This document shows, piece after piece, positions 55,100 through 64,000 of a stretch of DNA of 64,000 nt. The notes under the pieces were generated by a model. That model was given only the letters and a program-made list of their open reading frames with translations, did not search any database and had not been told where the DNA came from. Numbering within the stretch: position 1 is the stretch's first letter; the number at the start of each line of letters is the position of its first letter. This stretch comes from Bradyrhizobium mercantei (GTDB lineage: Bacteria; Pseudomonadota; Alphaproteobacteria; Rhizobiales; Xanthobacteraceae). Location: the NCBI RefSeq assembly GCF_001982635.1, contig NZ_MKFI01000002.1, positions 1-64,000 on the forward strand, given 5' to 3'. A program made the position numbers and the translations under genes.

Positions 55100-56228
55100 A
55101 TGGCCAACGCGCTTACGATAAGGAAGGATCACCTTCCACAAGGTCAGCTGGAAAGGCGAGCGGCACAGTACGTTCGCATGTCCACCGAGAGGCAGGTCTA
55201 CTCAATCGCAAACCAGATGACAGTGATCGCGGCTTACGCCAGCGCGCACAATCTAGCGATCGTCGAGACTTATGCAGACGAAGGCAAGAGTGGCCTTCAG
55301 ATCAAGAACCGCCCCGGTCTTCAACGGCTGATCAAAGACGTCACAACGGGCGCAGCCGATTACGGCCAGCTTCTCGTGTACGATGTTAGTCGGTGGGGGC
55401 GCTTCCAAGACTTAGACGAAAGTGCTCACTATGAATTCCTCTGCCGAGACGCAGGGGTCAAGGTTGAGTACTGCGCGGAGGGCTTCAAAAATGACTTCAG
55501 CATCGCGTCTACCCTAGGAAAGTACATCAAGCGGACACAGGCAGCCGATTTTAGTCGTGACCTATCCGTCAAGGTGCATGCCTCACACTCTAGGGTCATT
55601 CGTCAAGGGTTTTCGGTGGGGGCTCCGAGAACTTACGGCCTCAGACGCGAGCTGGTCGACCAGAAACAGCGACCGAAGATGTTTTTGCAGAAAGGCGAGG
55701 CCAAGTGTCTGCAATCCGACCGCGTGAAGATTCGGCAGGGGCCGCCCGATCAGGTCGCGATCGTCAAATGGATTTTTGCACAATGTCTCAAGGGAAAATG
55801 TGATGCGTGGATCGCGAGAGAGCTGAATCGTCGCGAAGTCGAGACCTCCACGGGGCACCCGTGGAATCCTGCGCTCGTCTATCGCATTCTCAAAAACGAA
55901 GCCTTTATCGGAAACCTCCTTTACAATCGAGTATCACGGAAGCTCAAAGGGCCAAGGGTCTTGAATCCACCCGAGCAGTGGGTCCGCGTTGAGGGGTGTA
56001 TTGATCCAGTGATCAGCGTGTCCGCACGAGCGCGTCCAAAAAATTCTCGCTAACCGGCGCATCGAGATCACGGAAGCCGAAATGCTGGTTCGATTGCGCC
56101 GTACCCTTCAGAAAAGAGGACGGTTGAGCACTAATATCATCAATAGCACTGCCGGATTACCGTGCTTCCATACCTTCAAGCATCAACTGTTCATGTGCAG
56201 CCTGAAATGGTCACCGATTCCGACTTGA
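55100..56228 (+). pseudogene. Large serine recombinase, frameshifted and cut short
   Basis: A serine site-specific recombinase. The catalytic Ser is in QYVRMSTERQVYS, followed by TYADEGKSGLQIKNRPGL, LLVYDVSRWGRFQDLDE and a recombinase domain NRREVETSTGHPWNPALVYRILK. Around 56015-56035 the frame shifts: the first frame stops at 56053, while another frame continues RVQKILANRRIEITEAEMLV and RLSTNIINSTAGLPCFHTFK, typical of the same family, to 56228. The C-terminal third of the family (about 500-560 aa) is lost where the next fragment begins. Confidence 0.85.
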
Positions 56229-56379
56229 CGCCAAACAACCGGAATAAGCTTCGTTGCCAAGTGAGTTGGTAGATCAGCGCCGGGAACCCGGAAAAGAAGA
56301 AGAGGATATGCAGGATTCGAGTTCGTGCCGAAGTGAATACTTCAGCCGGCGGAGCCGCGGACAACTCGATAGCTGTCAT
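56191..56379 (-). pseudogene. N-terminal stub of a spermidine-synthase-like membrane protein
   Basis: Reads MTAIELSAAPPAEVFTSART then ILHILFFFSGFPALIYQLTW and QRSLFRLFGVKSESVTI, which is the start of the fused multi-pass membrane/spermidine-synthase-like proteins of rhizobia. The sequence departs at about 56205 and stops at 56191. The rest of the gene is gone, replaced by the tail of the broken recombinase reading the other way. Confidence 0.8.
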
Positions 56380-57427
56380 GGGATGCTCTCTGGAATTGGG
56401 TGCGACAACCTAAAGGAGGATCGGTTACCAACATCTGCGGTTAGTTGCATAAGGTGGCCCCATGCTGGCAACCTCGGAAACAAGCTTAAGGAAGGTTAGC
56501 GGAAGCTTGTTCCACCCAGAAGGCGTAGCTTCCGTGAACATTCTCAACCCAGGCTCTTGTGGACCACAACGGCAAGCCACCTACATTGATACCATTTCAG
56601 AGCGTGGGCGTCGTGTCCGCCGTAAAACCGCCGTGGAAGCTACAGCTTCGGTGAGTTGCTTCCTAAGTCAGTTTCGCCGTGGTTCAAGTCGATCGAAATC
56701 TAGAGCAACCACCCGTTCGCACCTCGTGTACGGCAATAGCCTGCTGAGAAGCGTCGACCTCGGCAGGGTAAGTTGCCAACTTCGCGGAGCAGTGCTTCGC
56801 AGCCGCGCGCCAACCATATCGGACTTGAGCACCAGGAGTGGATCGCCAAGGCAAGCGCCGACGGTGCCGAGCCGTTGAATGATCTGTGTCAGCTATTCCC
56901 GGCGAGGCTCGAAGCTCCACCGTAGGGTCCGAAACGCACCGAGGCATCAGCAGACAACCGCTGCAGGACAGACCGCGTCGCAAGATGACCCGTAGTCACC
57001 GCGCAAGCCACAGCTTCGAAACGTAGGGTCGCACGACGAATTTTGCGTTCAGGGACATGGCGCAGAAAGGTCGATCCGCCCGACGTCGGCCTGAGAGGGG
57101 AAGACCGTCCGTGAGATCGCAACCCGAACTGTGTCGCAGGCGATTGCGTCTCCAGGATCTGAACCTGCTCGGTAGCTTTCGAAGTCATAGTTGCATCGCG
57201 CACGAAGGCTGCATTGGGCCGACTATCAAACCGCGGCCAGTCAAGTTGCGTTGCCCGCCGATACGAGAACAGGGCTTCCAAAAATAGTGGGTCTAGCGCT
57301 GTAGAGGTCCGCTGGCTCATACCGCCGAAGGCGCTCGGTCTACTGTTCGGCCATTCCGACGGAGAGAAATTCCATTGCGGGTTGGCCGATTGGTTGATTC
57401 AAAAAAACCGGGAAACGACGATGATCT
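56380..57427. other. About 1 kb with no supported gene
   Basis: Several medium frames occur (for example 56889-57320 minus, 143 codons), but none shows domains, a convincing ribosome site or codon bias. Probably decayed DNA next to the recombination scar, plus the 3' end region of the glycosyltransferase. Confidence 0.5.
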
Positions 57428-58663
57428 TCATGGCCCCGTTGTTTTGGAAACTGGATTGGCGAGATCTCGAACAACGGAAAGATACGTTTCCCCCTCACGC
57501 TCCCAGCACAGGTCATGGGCGGCCCGTTCCAACCCGCTTCGCCATGACGGCTCCAACTCCGTAGTCCTATCGATAGCATCGTCGATCAACTGAGCGAAGG
57601 ATTCGGGAGTCTCCGTATTGCCGAGCAGACCAATATTGTAGCCCGCAACAATTCTGCGGATCTCGAGTAGGTCCGTAGAAATGATAGGAATCCGCGCCAT
57701 GATGAACTCGAAGAGCTTGTTGGGCGTGCAGAGTTCTGTGTTCAGACAATTGGCTTCATAAGGAATGACACCGAAATCGGCGCCTTGTGTCATCTCCAAC
57801 AACTCGGCTTGAGGGACTGCGGGGTGAAACCGCACGCGGTCGGCAAGTCCGTGGATGTGGGCTAGGCGCTGGAGTCCGGCCAGTACGGCACCGTCTCCGA
57901 GGATGACCAGCATAGCATCCTTATTTCGCACGCGGCCGAACGCGGCGATCAGCGTCTCGATATTGCGGCGAGCGGACAATCCGCCTTGATAGAGAAACAC
58001 TTTTGCGGAGGCAGGAATGCCGAGAGCCTGACGAAGGCGGCTCCTATCGCGGTTGGACTGAACCTTCCGGTAGAGTTCAGCATTTTGCACGACGGTAGGT
58101 TCGGGAAGACCATGGCGTCGGGAGATTTCGCGCGCAATGGATGGGTTGACGGTTATTATCGCATCGGCCTGGCCGATTAGCCGCGTTTCCACCTTTCGCC
58201 ACAGGCGCTTTTCCCAATCCGAGAACTCTTGCTCAGGGTAGAGTTCGTGGCTGTCGAGTAATATCCGGCCACCGTGGTGCCCGCGGGCAGCAATTGCGAC
58301 CGGCAGCATGGGCAGGTCGTGTGCGATGTAAACACGTGCCGCAGCCCGTTCGAGTACAGGAGCGAAGAGCGTAACGAACACATGCTCGGGACTTGGAGTG
58401 GCGCGCCAGACCAGCCAGCGAAATGCCCCACGCAGCCAAGGCCATCGATCGGTAACCAGGCGATACAGGTTTAGGCCTTTGCCGCCAGCGCCGGCGGATT
58501 GGATGTCAATACGCTGTATCCAATCTGGCTCCTCCCCAAAGCCTGCATAGGCCGGCGCGAACAAGTGCACTCTCAGCCCATTTGCCATCAGGGTTCGTGC
58601 GGCAAGCAGGATTCGCCGATCAATCCGCGCGTCCATCGTGAACATGACGACGTCCACTGTCAT
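57428..58663 (-). CDS. Glycosyltransferase, GT4-like
   Basis: A 411-residue GT-B fold glycosyltransferase with an N-terminal acceptor domain (ARIDRRILLAARTLMANGL, DSHELYPEQEFSDWEKRLW) and a C-terminal nucleotide-sugar domain (KVFLYQGGLSARRNIETLI, DGAVLAGLQRLA, then the E-x7-E-like TPNKLFEFIMARIPIISTDL). Its ATG overlaps the stop of the epimerase gene (TGATG), so translation is coupled. An in-frame upstream start would add 10 residues. Likely builds the surface glycan. Confidence 0.92.
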   Translation of the reverse strand: MTVDVVMFTMDARIDRRILLAARTLMANGLRVHLFAPAYAGFGEEPDWIQRIDIQSAGAGGKGLNLYRLVTDRWPWLRGAFRWLVWRATPSPEHVFVTLFAPVLERAAARVYIAHDLPMLPVAIAARGHHGGRILLDSHELYPEQEFSDWEKRLWRKVETRLIGQADAIITVNPSIAREISRRHGLPEPTVVQNAELYRKVQSNRDRSRLRQALGIPASAKVFLYQGGLSARRNIETLIAAFGRVRNKDAMLVILGDGAVLAGLQRLAHIHGLADRVRFHPAVPQAELLEMTQGADFGVIPYEANCLNTELCTPNKLFEFIMARIPIISTDLLEIRRIVAGYNIGLLGNTETPESFAQLIDDAIDRTTELEPSWRSGLERAAHDLCWEREGETYLSVVRDLANPVSKTTGP

Positions 58664-59712
58664 CAGTCTGATGCTCCGACCAGCACGGCACAAATCCTGT
58701 CGGCGGCGTCGCCGTGTCCATACTCGGGAATATCACGACGGGTGGTCGAAGATGCATCCGAACCCCACAGGCGGTTCCAGCCGGCGTCCACTGTTTCAAC
58801 CCATTCGGTTTCCTTTCGCATGGTGATGCAAGGCTTACGGTGGAAGTAAGCTTCCTTTTGCACCCCGCCCGAGTCAGTGAAAACGGTGGCGCAATTCTCC
58901 AGGAGTTGCGCCATGTCAAGGTATCCCACCGGAGGAATGACCATTAGGCCATCGAAAGTGAGACCAAGACGCTTGGCTGCTGCACGAGTTCTGGGATGAA
59001 GCGGCAATACGATCGGACGTTCGCGTGCGGCATTTTGTAGATACGCTAGCACCCGCGCCAGAGCCTCGCGTGTGTCGGTGTTGTCGGGCCGATGCACGGT
59101 GGCCAATGAGTACCCGCCAGGCGCAAGGTCAAGGCCCCTAAGGATGCGCGATTCGACGCGCGCGAGGCGTACCGCATCGAGAGCCGCGTCATACATAACG
59201 TCACCGACGTGGTGCACACCCGAGGCGATCCCTTCGTGCGCCAGATTGGTGAGAGCGGCGTGAGTCGGGCAGAATAGCCAAGTACTCACTCGGTCGGTCA
59301 AGATGCGGTTGATCTCTTCCGGCATCCTTCGATTAAATGACCGTACGCCGGCCTCCACGTGAGCAATGGGCAAATGAAGTTTGGAGGCGGCGAGAGCTCC
59401 AGCCAACGTAGAATTTGTATCGCCATAGAGCAGCACGATGTTGGGCTGTTCGTCGACCAGGATAGCTTCGATCTCGATGAGCATACGGCCTGTCATCTCG
59501 CCGTGTCGGCCACCGTTTATGTTCAGTTGATAATGGGGGGGCGCAATGCCGAGTTCGCGAAAGAAGACATCGGACATGTCCTCATCGAAATGCTGCCCGG
59601 TATGCAGCATGACCTCTGTGAGCCCGGGCATTCGCGCGATAGCTCGAGACACCGCTGCAGCCTTTACAAACTGGGGTCGCGCGCCGACGATCGAGACGAG
59701 TTTTTTTATCAT
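58663..59712 (-). CDS. wecB: UDP-N-acetylglucosamine 2-epimerase (non-hydrolysing)
   Basis: A 349-residue enzyme converting UDP-GlcNAc to UDP-ManNAc for surface glycans. It has VGARPQFVKAAAVSRAI at the start, MLHTGQHFDEDMS, LLYGDTNSTLAGALAASKL, IAHVEAGVRSFNRRMPEEINR (catalytic Glu/His region) and TDSGGVQKEAYFHRKP. First of a pair with the GT4-like gene. The upstream asnB-type gene is on the same strand 139 bases away. Confidence 0.95.
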   Translation of the reverse strand: MIKKLVSIVGARPQFVKAAAVSRAIARMPGLTEVMLHTGQHFDEDMSDVFFRELGIAPPHYQLNINGGRHGEMTGRMLIEIEAILVDEQPNIVLLYGDTNSTLAGALAASKLHLPIAHVEAGVRSFNRRMPEEINRILTDRVSTWLFCPTHAALTNLAHEGIASGVHHVGDVMYDAALDAVRLARVESRILRGLDLAPGGYSLATVHRPDNTDTREALARVLAYLQNAARERPIVLPLHPRTRAAAKRLGLTFDGLMVIPPVGYLDMAQLLENCATVFTDSGGVQKEAYFHRKPCITMRKETEWVETVDAGWNRLWGSDASSTTRRDIPEYGHGDAADRICAVLVGASD

Positions 59713-59851
59713 TTATTGACCGCTTTTATAGGGTACTCCGCTTGAACGCGCTCATTACAGTGATCGCCAGATCAGCGGCATGATTCACAGAGGTCCACCC
59801 GTCGGATGGTAGCGGTGCGGAAACATGTGAGAAAGTAAATGGGGTGTTCGC

Positions 59852-61783
59852 TCATACCGTGGCGTGATCCCCCCGGAGGAGAGCTCGATAATCGGCGCCC
59901 CGATCGTGGAAGGTTTGATACCAGAGTTCCAGGCTCAGCAAGCCCCAAGTCTTGCGGGAGAAGGGCTGAGCTTGGCTGAAATTGGCGAGCACCGCATCGG
60001 CGTTGATGAACGGACGCCTTCGTTCCTTCATCGTGCCGAATATCTCAGATATCATGTCGTTAAGTGGTCCCGCGAACCACTCTTTGAGCGGCACCGGAAA
60101 GCCCATCTTGTCGCGTCGATCGAAGATTTCCTGCGGAACAAGATCCGCGAAAACGTCCTTCAGCAGTTGTTTTAGTCGTCCGCCGGAGAACTTGACGTCG
60201 GGCGGCAGCGTCGCCGCAAACTCAACGAGAGGGTGATCGAGAAAGGGCACGCGACTTTCCAGGCCGTGCGCCATGCTCATGCGATCTTCAACAGTGAGGA
60301 GCCCGGGCAAGAGACACTTGAAGTCAAAATGCGTCATCGCATCGAAGTAGGCTTGCTTGCGTACGTTCTTGCTGTTGTTGAAGATGCCACGATACGAGTC
60401 CAACACGGCCGCCATATCGAGTTCGTCCCAGACGACTTCCTCTTTCATGTCGTTGGCACGGTTAATGAGCCGAAAATAGCGATCGTCCATTGGGCCGAAT
60501 AGCCCTTCACGCCAAAACTCGCGCATCAAAGGCCAGTAGTCGCGCAACAGGCCCAGGTTAGGCACGATGGATTCTATCGTGACGAGATAATTCCCATTCT
60601 TGTAGGAGCCGTCGGTTGCCGCTTTGATGCATTGCTCGAAATACGCGAGAAGATAGCGCGCATAACCACCAAAGATCTCGTCACCCCCTTGTCCGCCGAG
60701 GACGACGCGGACTTGGCGCGACGCTAAACCCGAGACCATGTACTGTGCGAATGAGCCTGGCCCGGCAACAGGGAAATCCAGGTGATAGATAACGTCGCGG
60801 ATGTGACGACGGAAATCGCTATGGCTGATGTCTTTGACGTGGAGGTTTCCATCCACCACCCCCGCCGCCGCTTGGGCGTAGGCGCTCTCGTCATATCCCG
60901 GATATTCGGTGAAGCGGCCGTGGAAAAATTGCCGGTTCGCACCGTCGGAGCGTCCGGACATAATTCCCAGAAGACTCGAATCGACGCCGCCCGAGACATA
61001 AGCGCCCACGGGAACATCGCTGCGCAAGTGTAGCTTGACGGACTCTTCCGTGATTTCCCGAAGCCTGCGCTGGAAATAGGAAGAGTTATGATCGTGGTCG
61101 ATCTCGTAGTGGACGTCCCAGTAACGCTTTACCGAGACGGCGCCGCTCTCGACCACGAGTAGATGCCCCGGTGGCAGTTGCTTGATTCCACTGAAGAGCG
61201 TGTTCTCGCCGATGCAGCATTGAAAGGTTAGATATTCAGCGAGTGCTGTTCGGTCAGTCTCGATGTTCGGTAGGAAAGGCAGAAGCGCCTTTGCCTCCGA
61301 CGCAAAATGCAGCACCCCATCCACGATCGCATAGTAGAATGGCTTGATGCCGAACCGGTCGCGTGCGCAAAAGAGGCGCTGCTTGCGCTCATCCCATAAG
61401 GCAAATGCAAACATGCCGCGCAGATGGGTTAGGCAATCCATGCCCCAGCGATCGTAGGCCGCAAGTACGGCCTCGGTATCTGTCCCGCTGCGAAACGACC
61501 AGCGACTTGCCAATTGGTTTCGCAGTTCCAGAAAGTTATAGACCTCGCCGTTGTGAACGATGCAATTGCCGGACGGCGCCTGCATCGGTTGCGCGCCAGC
61601 TTCCGACAGATCGAGAATGCTGAGCCTGCGATGGGCAAACCCGGAGCCCCGTCCGTCGGCAACCCAGACGCCGCTTCCATTCGGTCCGCGATGAGCGACG
61701 AGTCGGCTCATGACCGCCAAACGCCGTTCGATGTCCTTTACGGGGCTGCGGTCGATCGCCACAAGCCCGGCAATCCCACACAT
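59852..61783 (-). CDS. asnB: Asparagine synthetase B-type amidotransferase
   Basis: A 643-residue, two-domain enzyme. The N-terminal class II glutaminase domain begins at Cys2 (MCGIAGLVAIDR). Downstream are APSGNCIVHNGEVYNFLELR and GMFAFALWDERKQRLFCARDRFG. The C-terminal ATP-pyrophosphatase domain has SGGVDSSLLG in the P-loop and KCLLPGLLTVEDRMSMAHGLE. In polysaccharide regions such enzymes often amidate a uronic acid rather than make asparagine; the location favours that here, as inference. Same strand as wecB and GT4. Confidence 0.93.
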   Translation of the reverse strand: MCGIAGLVAIDRSPVKDIERRLAVMSRLVAHRGPNGSGVWVADGRGSGFAHRRLSILDLSEAGAQPMQAPSGNCIVHNGEVYNFLELRNQLASRWSFRSGTDTEAVLAAYDRWGMDCLTHLRGMFAFALWDERKQRLFCARDRFGIKPFYYAIVDGVLHFASEAKALLPFLPNIETDRTALAEYLTFQCCIGENTLFSGIKQLPPGHLLVVESGAVSVKRYWDVHYEIDHDHNSSYFQRRLREITEESVKLHLRSDVPVGAYVSGGVDSSLLGIMSGRSDGANRQFFHGRFTEYPGYDESAYAQAAAGVVDGNLHVKDISHSDFRRHIRDVIYHLDFPVAGPGSFAQYMVSGLASRQVRVVLGGQGGDEIFGGYARYLLAYFEQCIKAATDGSYKNGNYLVTIESIVPNLGLLRDYWPLMREFWREGLFGPMDDRYFRLINRANDMKEEVVWDELDMAAVLDSYRGIFNNSKNVRKQAYFDAMTHFDFKCLLPGLLTVEDRMSMAHGLESRVPFLDHPLVEFAATLPPDVKFSGGRLKQLLKDVFADLVPQEIFDRRDKMGFPVPLKEWFAGPLNDMISEIFGTMKERRRPFINADAVLANFSQAQPFSRKTWGLLSLELWYQTFHDRGADYRALLRGDHATV

Positions 61784-62235
61784 GCGCTAGCTCCCGCTCT
61801 CACAGGCGTGAGGTAGGACAACCATACGCTTCTGGGGAGATTCACTGGGCCATGCGCACACTGGCAACCTCGTTCACTTTCAAGAGCAGCAATTTGAACG
61901 TCGCCAGTCGTTCTCTGCTACGGGCTTCCGGGCCCGACAGAATCGCTACCCAGCTGATTTAGATAAATTGGGATTGAAGGTCGTGCCGGAAGGCGTGATG
62001 CCGCCCAAGCACATAATACAAACGATACAGATCGCTCCCGCTCCAGTTGTGGCTAGGGCATCGGCCATGGGCTGTCAATTACTTTGTAATGGAAGAACCA
62101 TCTGCCTAGACTTTTGGACAATTAAGCACACGCTTGCGCAACGCCGCTGCGGGCGCCAGAGACGCGGTCGCGGTTAGATGAACGAATGAGCTTGGCCGAT
62201 GTGTCCGTCTGTGTGCGTCAATTGCTGAGAGGAAG
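61784..62235. other. Intergenic region between asnB and cysD side
   Basis: About 450 bases, AT-richer in the middle. A 69-codon frame at 61968-62177 lacks protein character. Contains the asnB promoter on the minus strand. Confidence 0.4.
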
Positions 62236-62376
62236 ATGGTACCGACTTTCAACGCAGTTCCAGTTGCCGACGTCGCGGCGCTCGGCGGCGACGACATACG
62301 AAGAATGATTGCCCACGCTGCACTGCGGTATGATATCGCTATTCTCAAGGAGCTTCCCTTGACGAAAGACGGGTAG
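62236..62376 (+). CDS. Possible small protein upstream of cysD (46 aa)
   Basis: A 46-residue frame with MVPTFNAVPVADVAALGGDD and IRRMIAHAALRYDIAILKEL, preceded by GAGAGGAAG immediately before the ATG, a good ribosome site. Soluble, helical, no family recognised. It lies 157 bases before cysD and may share its transcript. Confidence 0.45.
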   Translation: MVPTFNAVPVADVAALGGDDIRRMIAHAALRYDIAILKELPLTKDG

Positions 62377-62533
62377 CATTTCTGTGCCTCGCAGATGCAA
62401 GCTCGAAGGCCGTTGGAGTTCGCGAATTTTCGAGTATGAACCTGAGGTCCCCGAGGAAGGGAATCGTAAACACTAGCCGAATTGGCGGATCGCCCTTTTG
62501 TCCGATGAACCAACCGCCCGGAGAGGATGCGTA

Positions 62534-63472
62534 ATGGATACCTCAGCATCAAGAACTGGGGTGCATCAACGCAAGCTTCCAAAGCAGCTCAGACGCCTGG
62601 AGGCCGAGTCCATTGAGATCATGCGCGAGGTGATCGCTGAATTCAAAAGGCCGGTCATGCTGTATTCGATCGGCAAGGATTCCAGCGTTATGCTGCACCT
62701 GGCGATCAAGGCATTCCATCCCGCGCCGCTTCCATTTCCACTTTTGCACGTCGACACGACCTGGAAATTTCGCGAGATGATCATGTTTCGCGATGAAACC
62801 GTACGCCGTCTTGGCGTCGATCTCCTGGTTCATACCAACCAAGAAGGTTTGGCTCGCGGCGTCGGCCCTATTGTCTCGGGCTCTTCGGTTCATACCCAGG
62901 TCATGAAGACGGAAGCCCTCAAGCAGGCGCTCGATCTCCATGGCTTCGACGCCGCATTCGGCGGAGCCCGGCGAGACGAGGAAGTGAGCCGGGCCAAAGA
63001 GCGTATCTTTTCTTTCCGCTCGCAGGGCCATGTCTGGGACCCACGCAACCAGCGCCCCGAATTGTGGAGTCTGTTCAACGCCCGCATCCGGCCGGGCGAA
63101 AGCATTCGTGTGTTTCCGCTATCAAACTGGACCGAACTCGACATCTGGCACTACATCATGCTGGAGGACATTTCCGTGGTGCCGCTCTATTTTGCCAAAC
63201 CGCGTCCGGTGATCCGGCGCGACGGCACGTGGATCATGGTGGACGACGATCGTTTGCCGCTCGCCCCGGGCGAACGGCCGGAAATGCGGTTCGTTCGGTT
63301 TCGAACTCTCGGCTGCTACCCTCTGACAGGCGCGATCGATTCCGGCGCCACGACTCCCGAAGCTATTCTCACGGAGACGCGGTCGGCGCGCGCATCCGAA
63401 CGCCAGGGACGCCTCATTGACGGCGACGAGACGGCATCCATGGAGAAGAAAAAGCGAGAAGGCTATTTCTGA
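62534..63472 (+). CDS. cysD: Sulfate adenylyltransferase subunit 2
   Basis: A 312-residue subunit that with CysN activates sulfate to adenosine 5'-phosphosulfate. PP-loop [17 protein letters not shown], then [45 protein letters not shown] and [20 protein letters not shown] precedes the ATG; 12 more codons are open upstream. Its TGA overlaps the cysN ATG. In rhizobia the same pair (nodP-nodQ) can serve sulfated Nod factors or surface glycans; nothing here favours nod regulation. It is beside a polysaccharide cluster. Confidence 0.93.
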   Translation: MDTSASRTGVHQRKLPKQLRRLEAESIEIMREVIAEFKRPVMLYSIGKDSSVMLHLAIKAFHPAPLPFPLLHVDTTWKFREMIMFRDETVRRLGVDLLVHTNQEGLARGVGPIVSGSSVHTQVMKTEALKQALDLHGFDAAFGGARRDEEVSRAKERIFSFRSQGHVWDPRNQRPELWSLFNARIRPGESIRVFPLSNWTELDIWHYIMLEDISVVPLYFAKPRPVIRRDGTWIMVDDDRLPLAPGERPEMRFVRFRTLGCYPLTGAIDSGATTPEAILTETRSARASERQGRLIDGDETASMEKKKREGYF

Positions 63473-64000
63473 TGGACGACACCGATCATCCAGTCGTCGA
63501 ATCGGGCAAAGACCTCTTGCGCTTCCTCACGTGCGGATCTGTGGATGACGGCAAATCCAGCCTGATCGGACGGCTCTTGCACGATTCACGGCTGATCTTC
63601 GAGGATCAACTGTCCGCATTGGCACGGGACTCGGTCCGACACGGCACCCTCGGAGATCAGATCGACTTTGCTCTTCTCGTGGACGGCCTCGAGGCGGAAC
63701 GAGAGCAAGGCATCACGATCGATGTCGCCTATCGGTTTTTCACCACGGCGAAACGGTCCTTCATCGTTGCCGATACGCCGGGTCACGAACAATACACGAG
63801 GAACATGGCAACGGGCGCGTCGAACGCCGACCTTGCGATCGTTCTGATCGACGCGCGCAAGGGGGTTCTGGTCCAGACTCGACGCCATTCGTTGATCTGC
63901 TCCCTGCTTGGCCTGCGTCATGTTGTGGTCGCCGTGAACAAGATCGATCTCGTTTCTTATCAAGCCGACACCTTCGACAGGATCGTCGTTGAGTACAACG
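63472..64000 (+). CDS. cysN: Sulfate adenylyltransferase subunit 1 (GTPase), 5' part
   Basis: The first 176 residues of the GTPase subunit; the gene runs off the right edge. G1 is [17 protein letters not shown], then [18 protein letters not shown] (G2), [17 protein letters not shown] (G3) and VVAVNKIDL (G4). The ATG overlaps the cysD stop as TGATG. In rhizobia this gene often has a fused APS kinase at its C-terminus (then called cysNC or nodQ); that end is outside the window. Confidence 0.93.
   Translation, partial: MDDTDHPVVESGKDLLRFLTCGSVDDGKSSLIGRLLHDSRLIFEDQLSALARDSVRHGTLGDQIDFALLVDGLEAEREQGITIDVAYRFFTTAKRSFIVADTPGHEQYTRNMATGASNADLAIVLIDARKGVLVQTRRHSLICSLLGLRHVVVAVNKIDLVSYQADTFDRIVVEYN

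Noticed and set aside
56889..57320. 143-codon minus frame next to the recombination scar
   Set aside because: No recognised domain, no ribosome site, uneven codon use; left as unsupported.
62106..62582. 158-codon minus frame over the cysD 5' region
   Set aside because: Overlaps the start of cysD on the other strand and has no protein character.

Overview
The window looks like a chromosome segment of a Bradyrhizobium-type alphaproteobacterium. The evidence is high GC with strong GC3 bias in the core genes, an eno-ftsB-pdhA-pdhB-pdhC-lpdA block with a lipoyl domain on E1 beta, several stand-alone Bug/TctC, TRAP and TAXI binding proteins, many small rhizobial-type hypothetical proteins, and intergenic palindromes of the kind common in Bradyrhizobium and Rhodopseudomonas. 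The genus is an inference; no rRNA or tRNA gene was seen.

Region 1 (1 to about 32.3 kb) is mostly backbone. It opens with the end of enolase, two redox enzymes and ftsB, then the pyruvate dehydrogenase complex (E1 alpha, E1 beta, a DUF5076 protein, E2, two small membrane proteins, E3). These take phosphoenolpyruvate to pyruvate and pyruvate to acetyl-CoA. Next come threonine synthase, a Bug-type binding protein, a soluble lytic transglycosylase, an SMP-30/gluconolactonase-like protein, a dctPQM TRAP transporter, a cluster of small proteins (MxKDx repeat, DUF6481, a lipoprotein and others), a second lytic transglycosylase, and the sugar-acid pair dgoK-dgoA. An AT-richer insert carries a GDSL autotransporter esterase and an AraC regulator. 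A DUF992 protein and a membrane-anchored TAXI-type binding protein close the region. Between 29.2 and 29.5 kb lie two diverged copies of a hairpin-bearing repeat.

Region 2 (about 32.9 to 47.3 kb) is accessory DNA: phage or ICE-type small proteins, gene remnants, a second Bug protein bracketed by a short direct repeat, an alpha/beta-hydrolase/class III cyclase fusion, a serine resolvase with repeated operator-like motifs, a phage-structural-like protein, a Tat-exported serine hydrolase, an amidase, a small tyrosine recombinase, and truncated genes joined at visible deletion junctions.

Region 3 (about 47.3 to 64 kb) is a surface-polysaccharide region with recombination scars: two O-antigen ligase-like proteins, an OafA-type acyltransferase, a left-handed beta-helix acetyltransferase, a GT4 glycosyltransferase, UDP-GlcNAc 2-epimerase and an AsnB-type amidotransferase, followed by cysD and the start of cysN (sulfate activation). 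Within it are a doubly broken SRAP gene, a frameshifted large serine recombinase, and an N-terminal stub of a spermidine-synthase-like membrane protein abutting that recombinase. No CRISPR array and no complete recognised defence system was found. The most unusual items are the tandem hairpin repeats, the hydrolase-cyclase fusion, the operator-like array before the resolvase, and the deletion scars.
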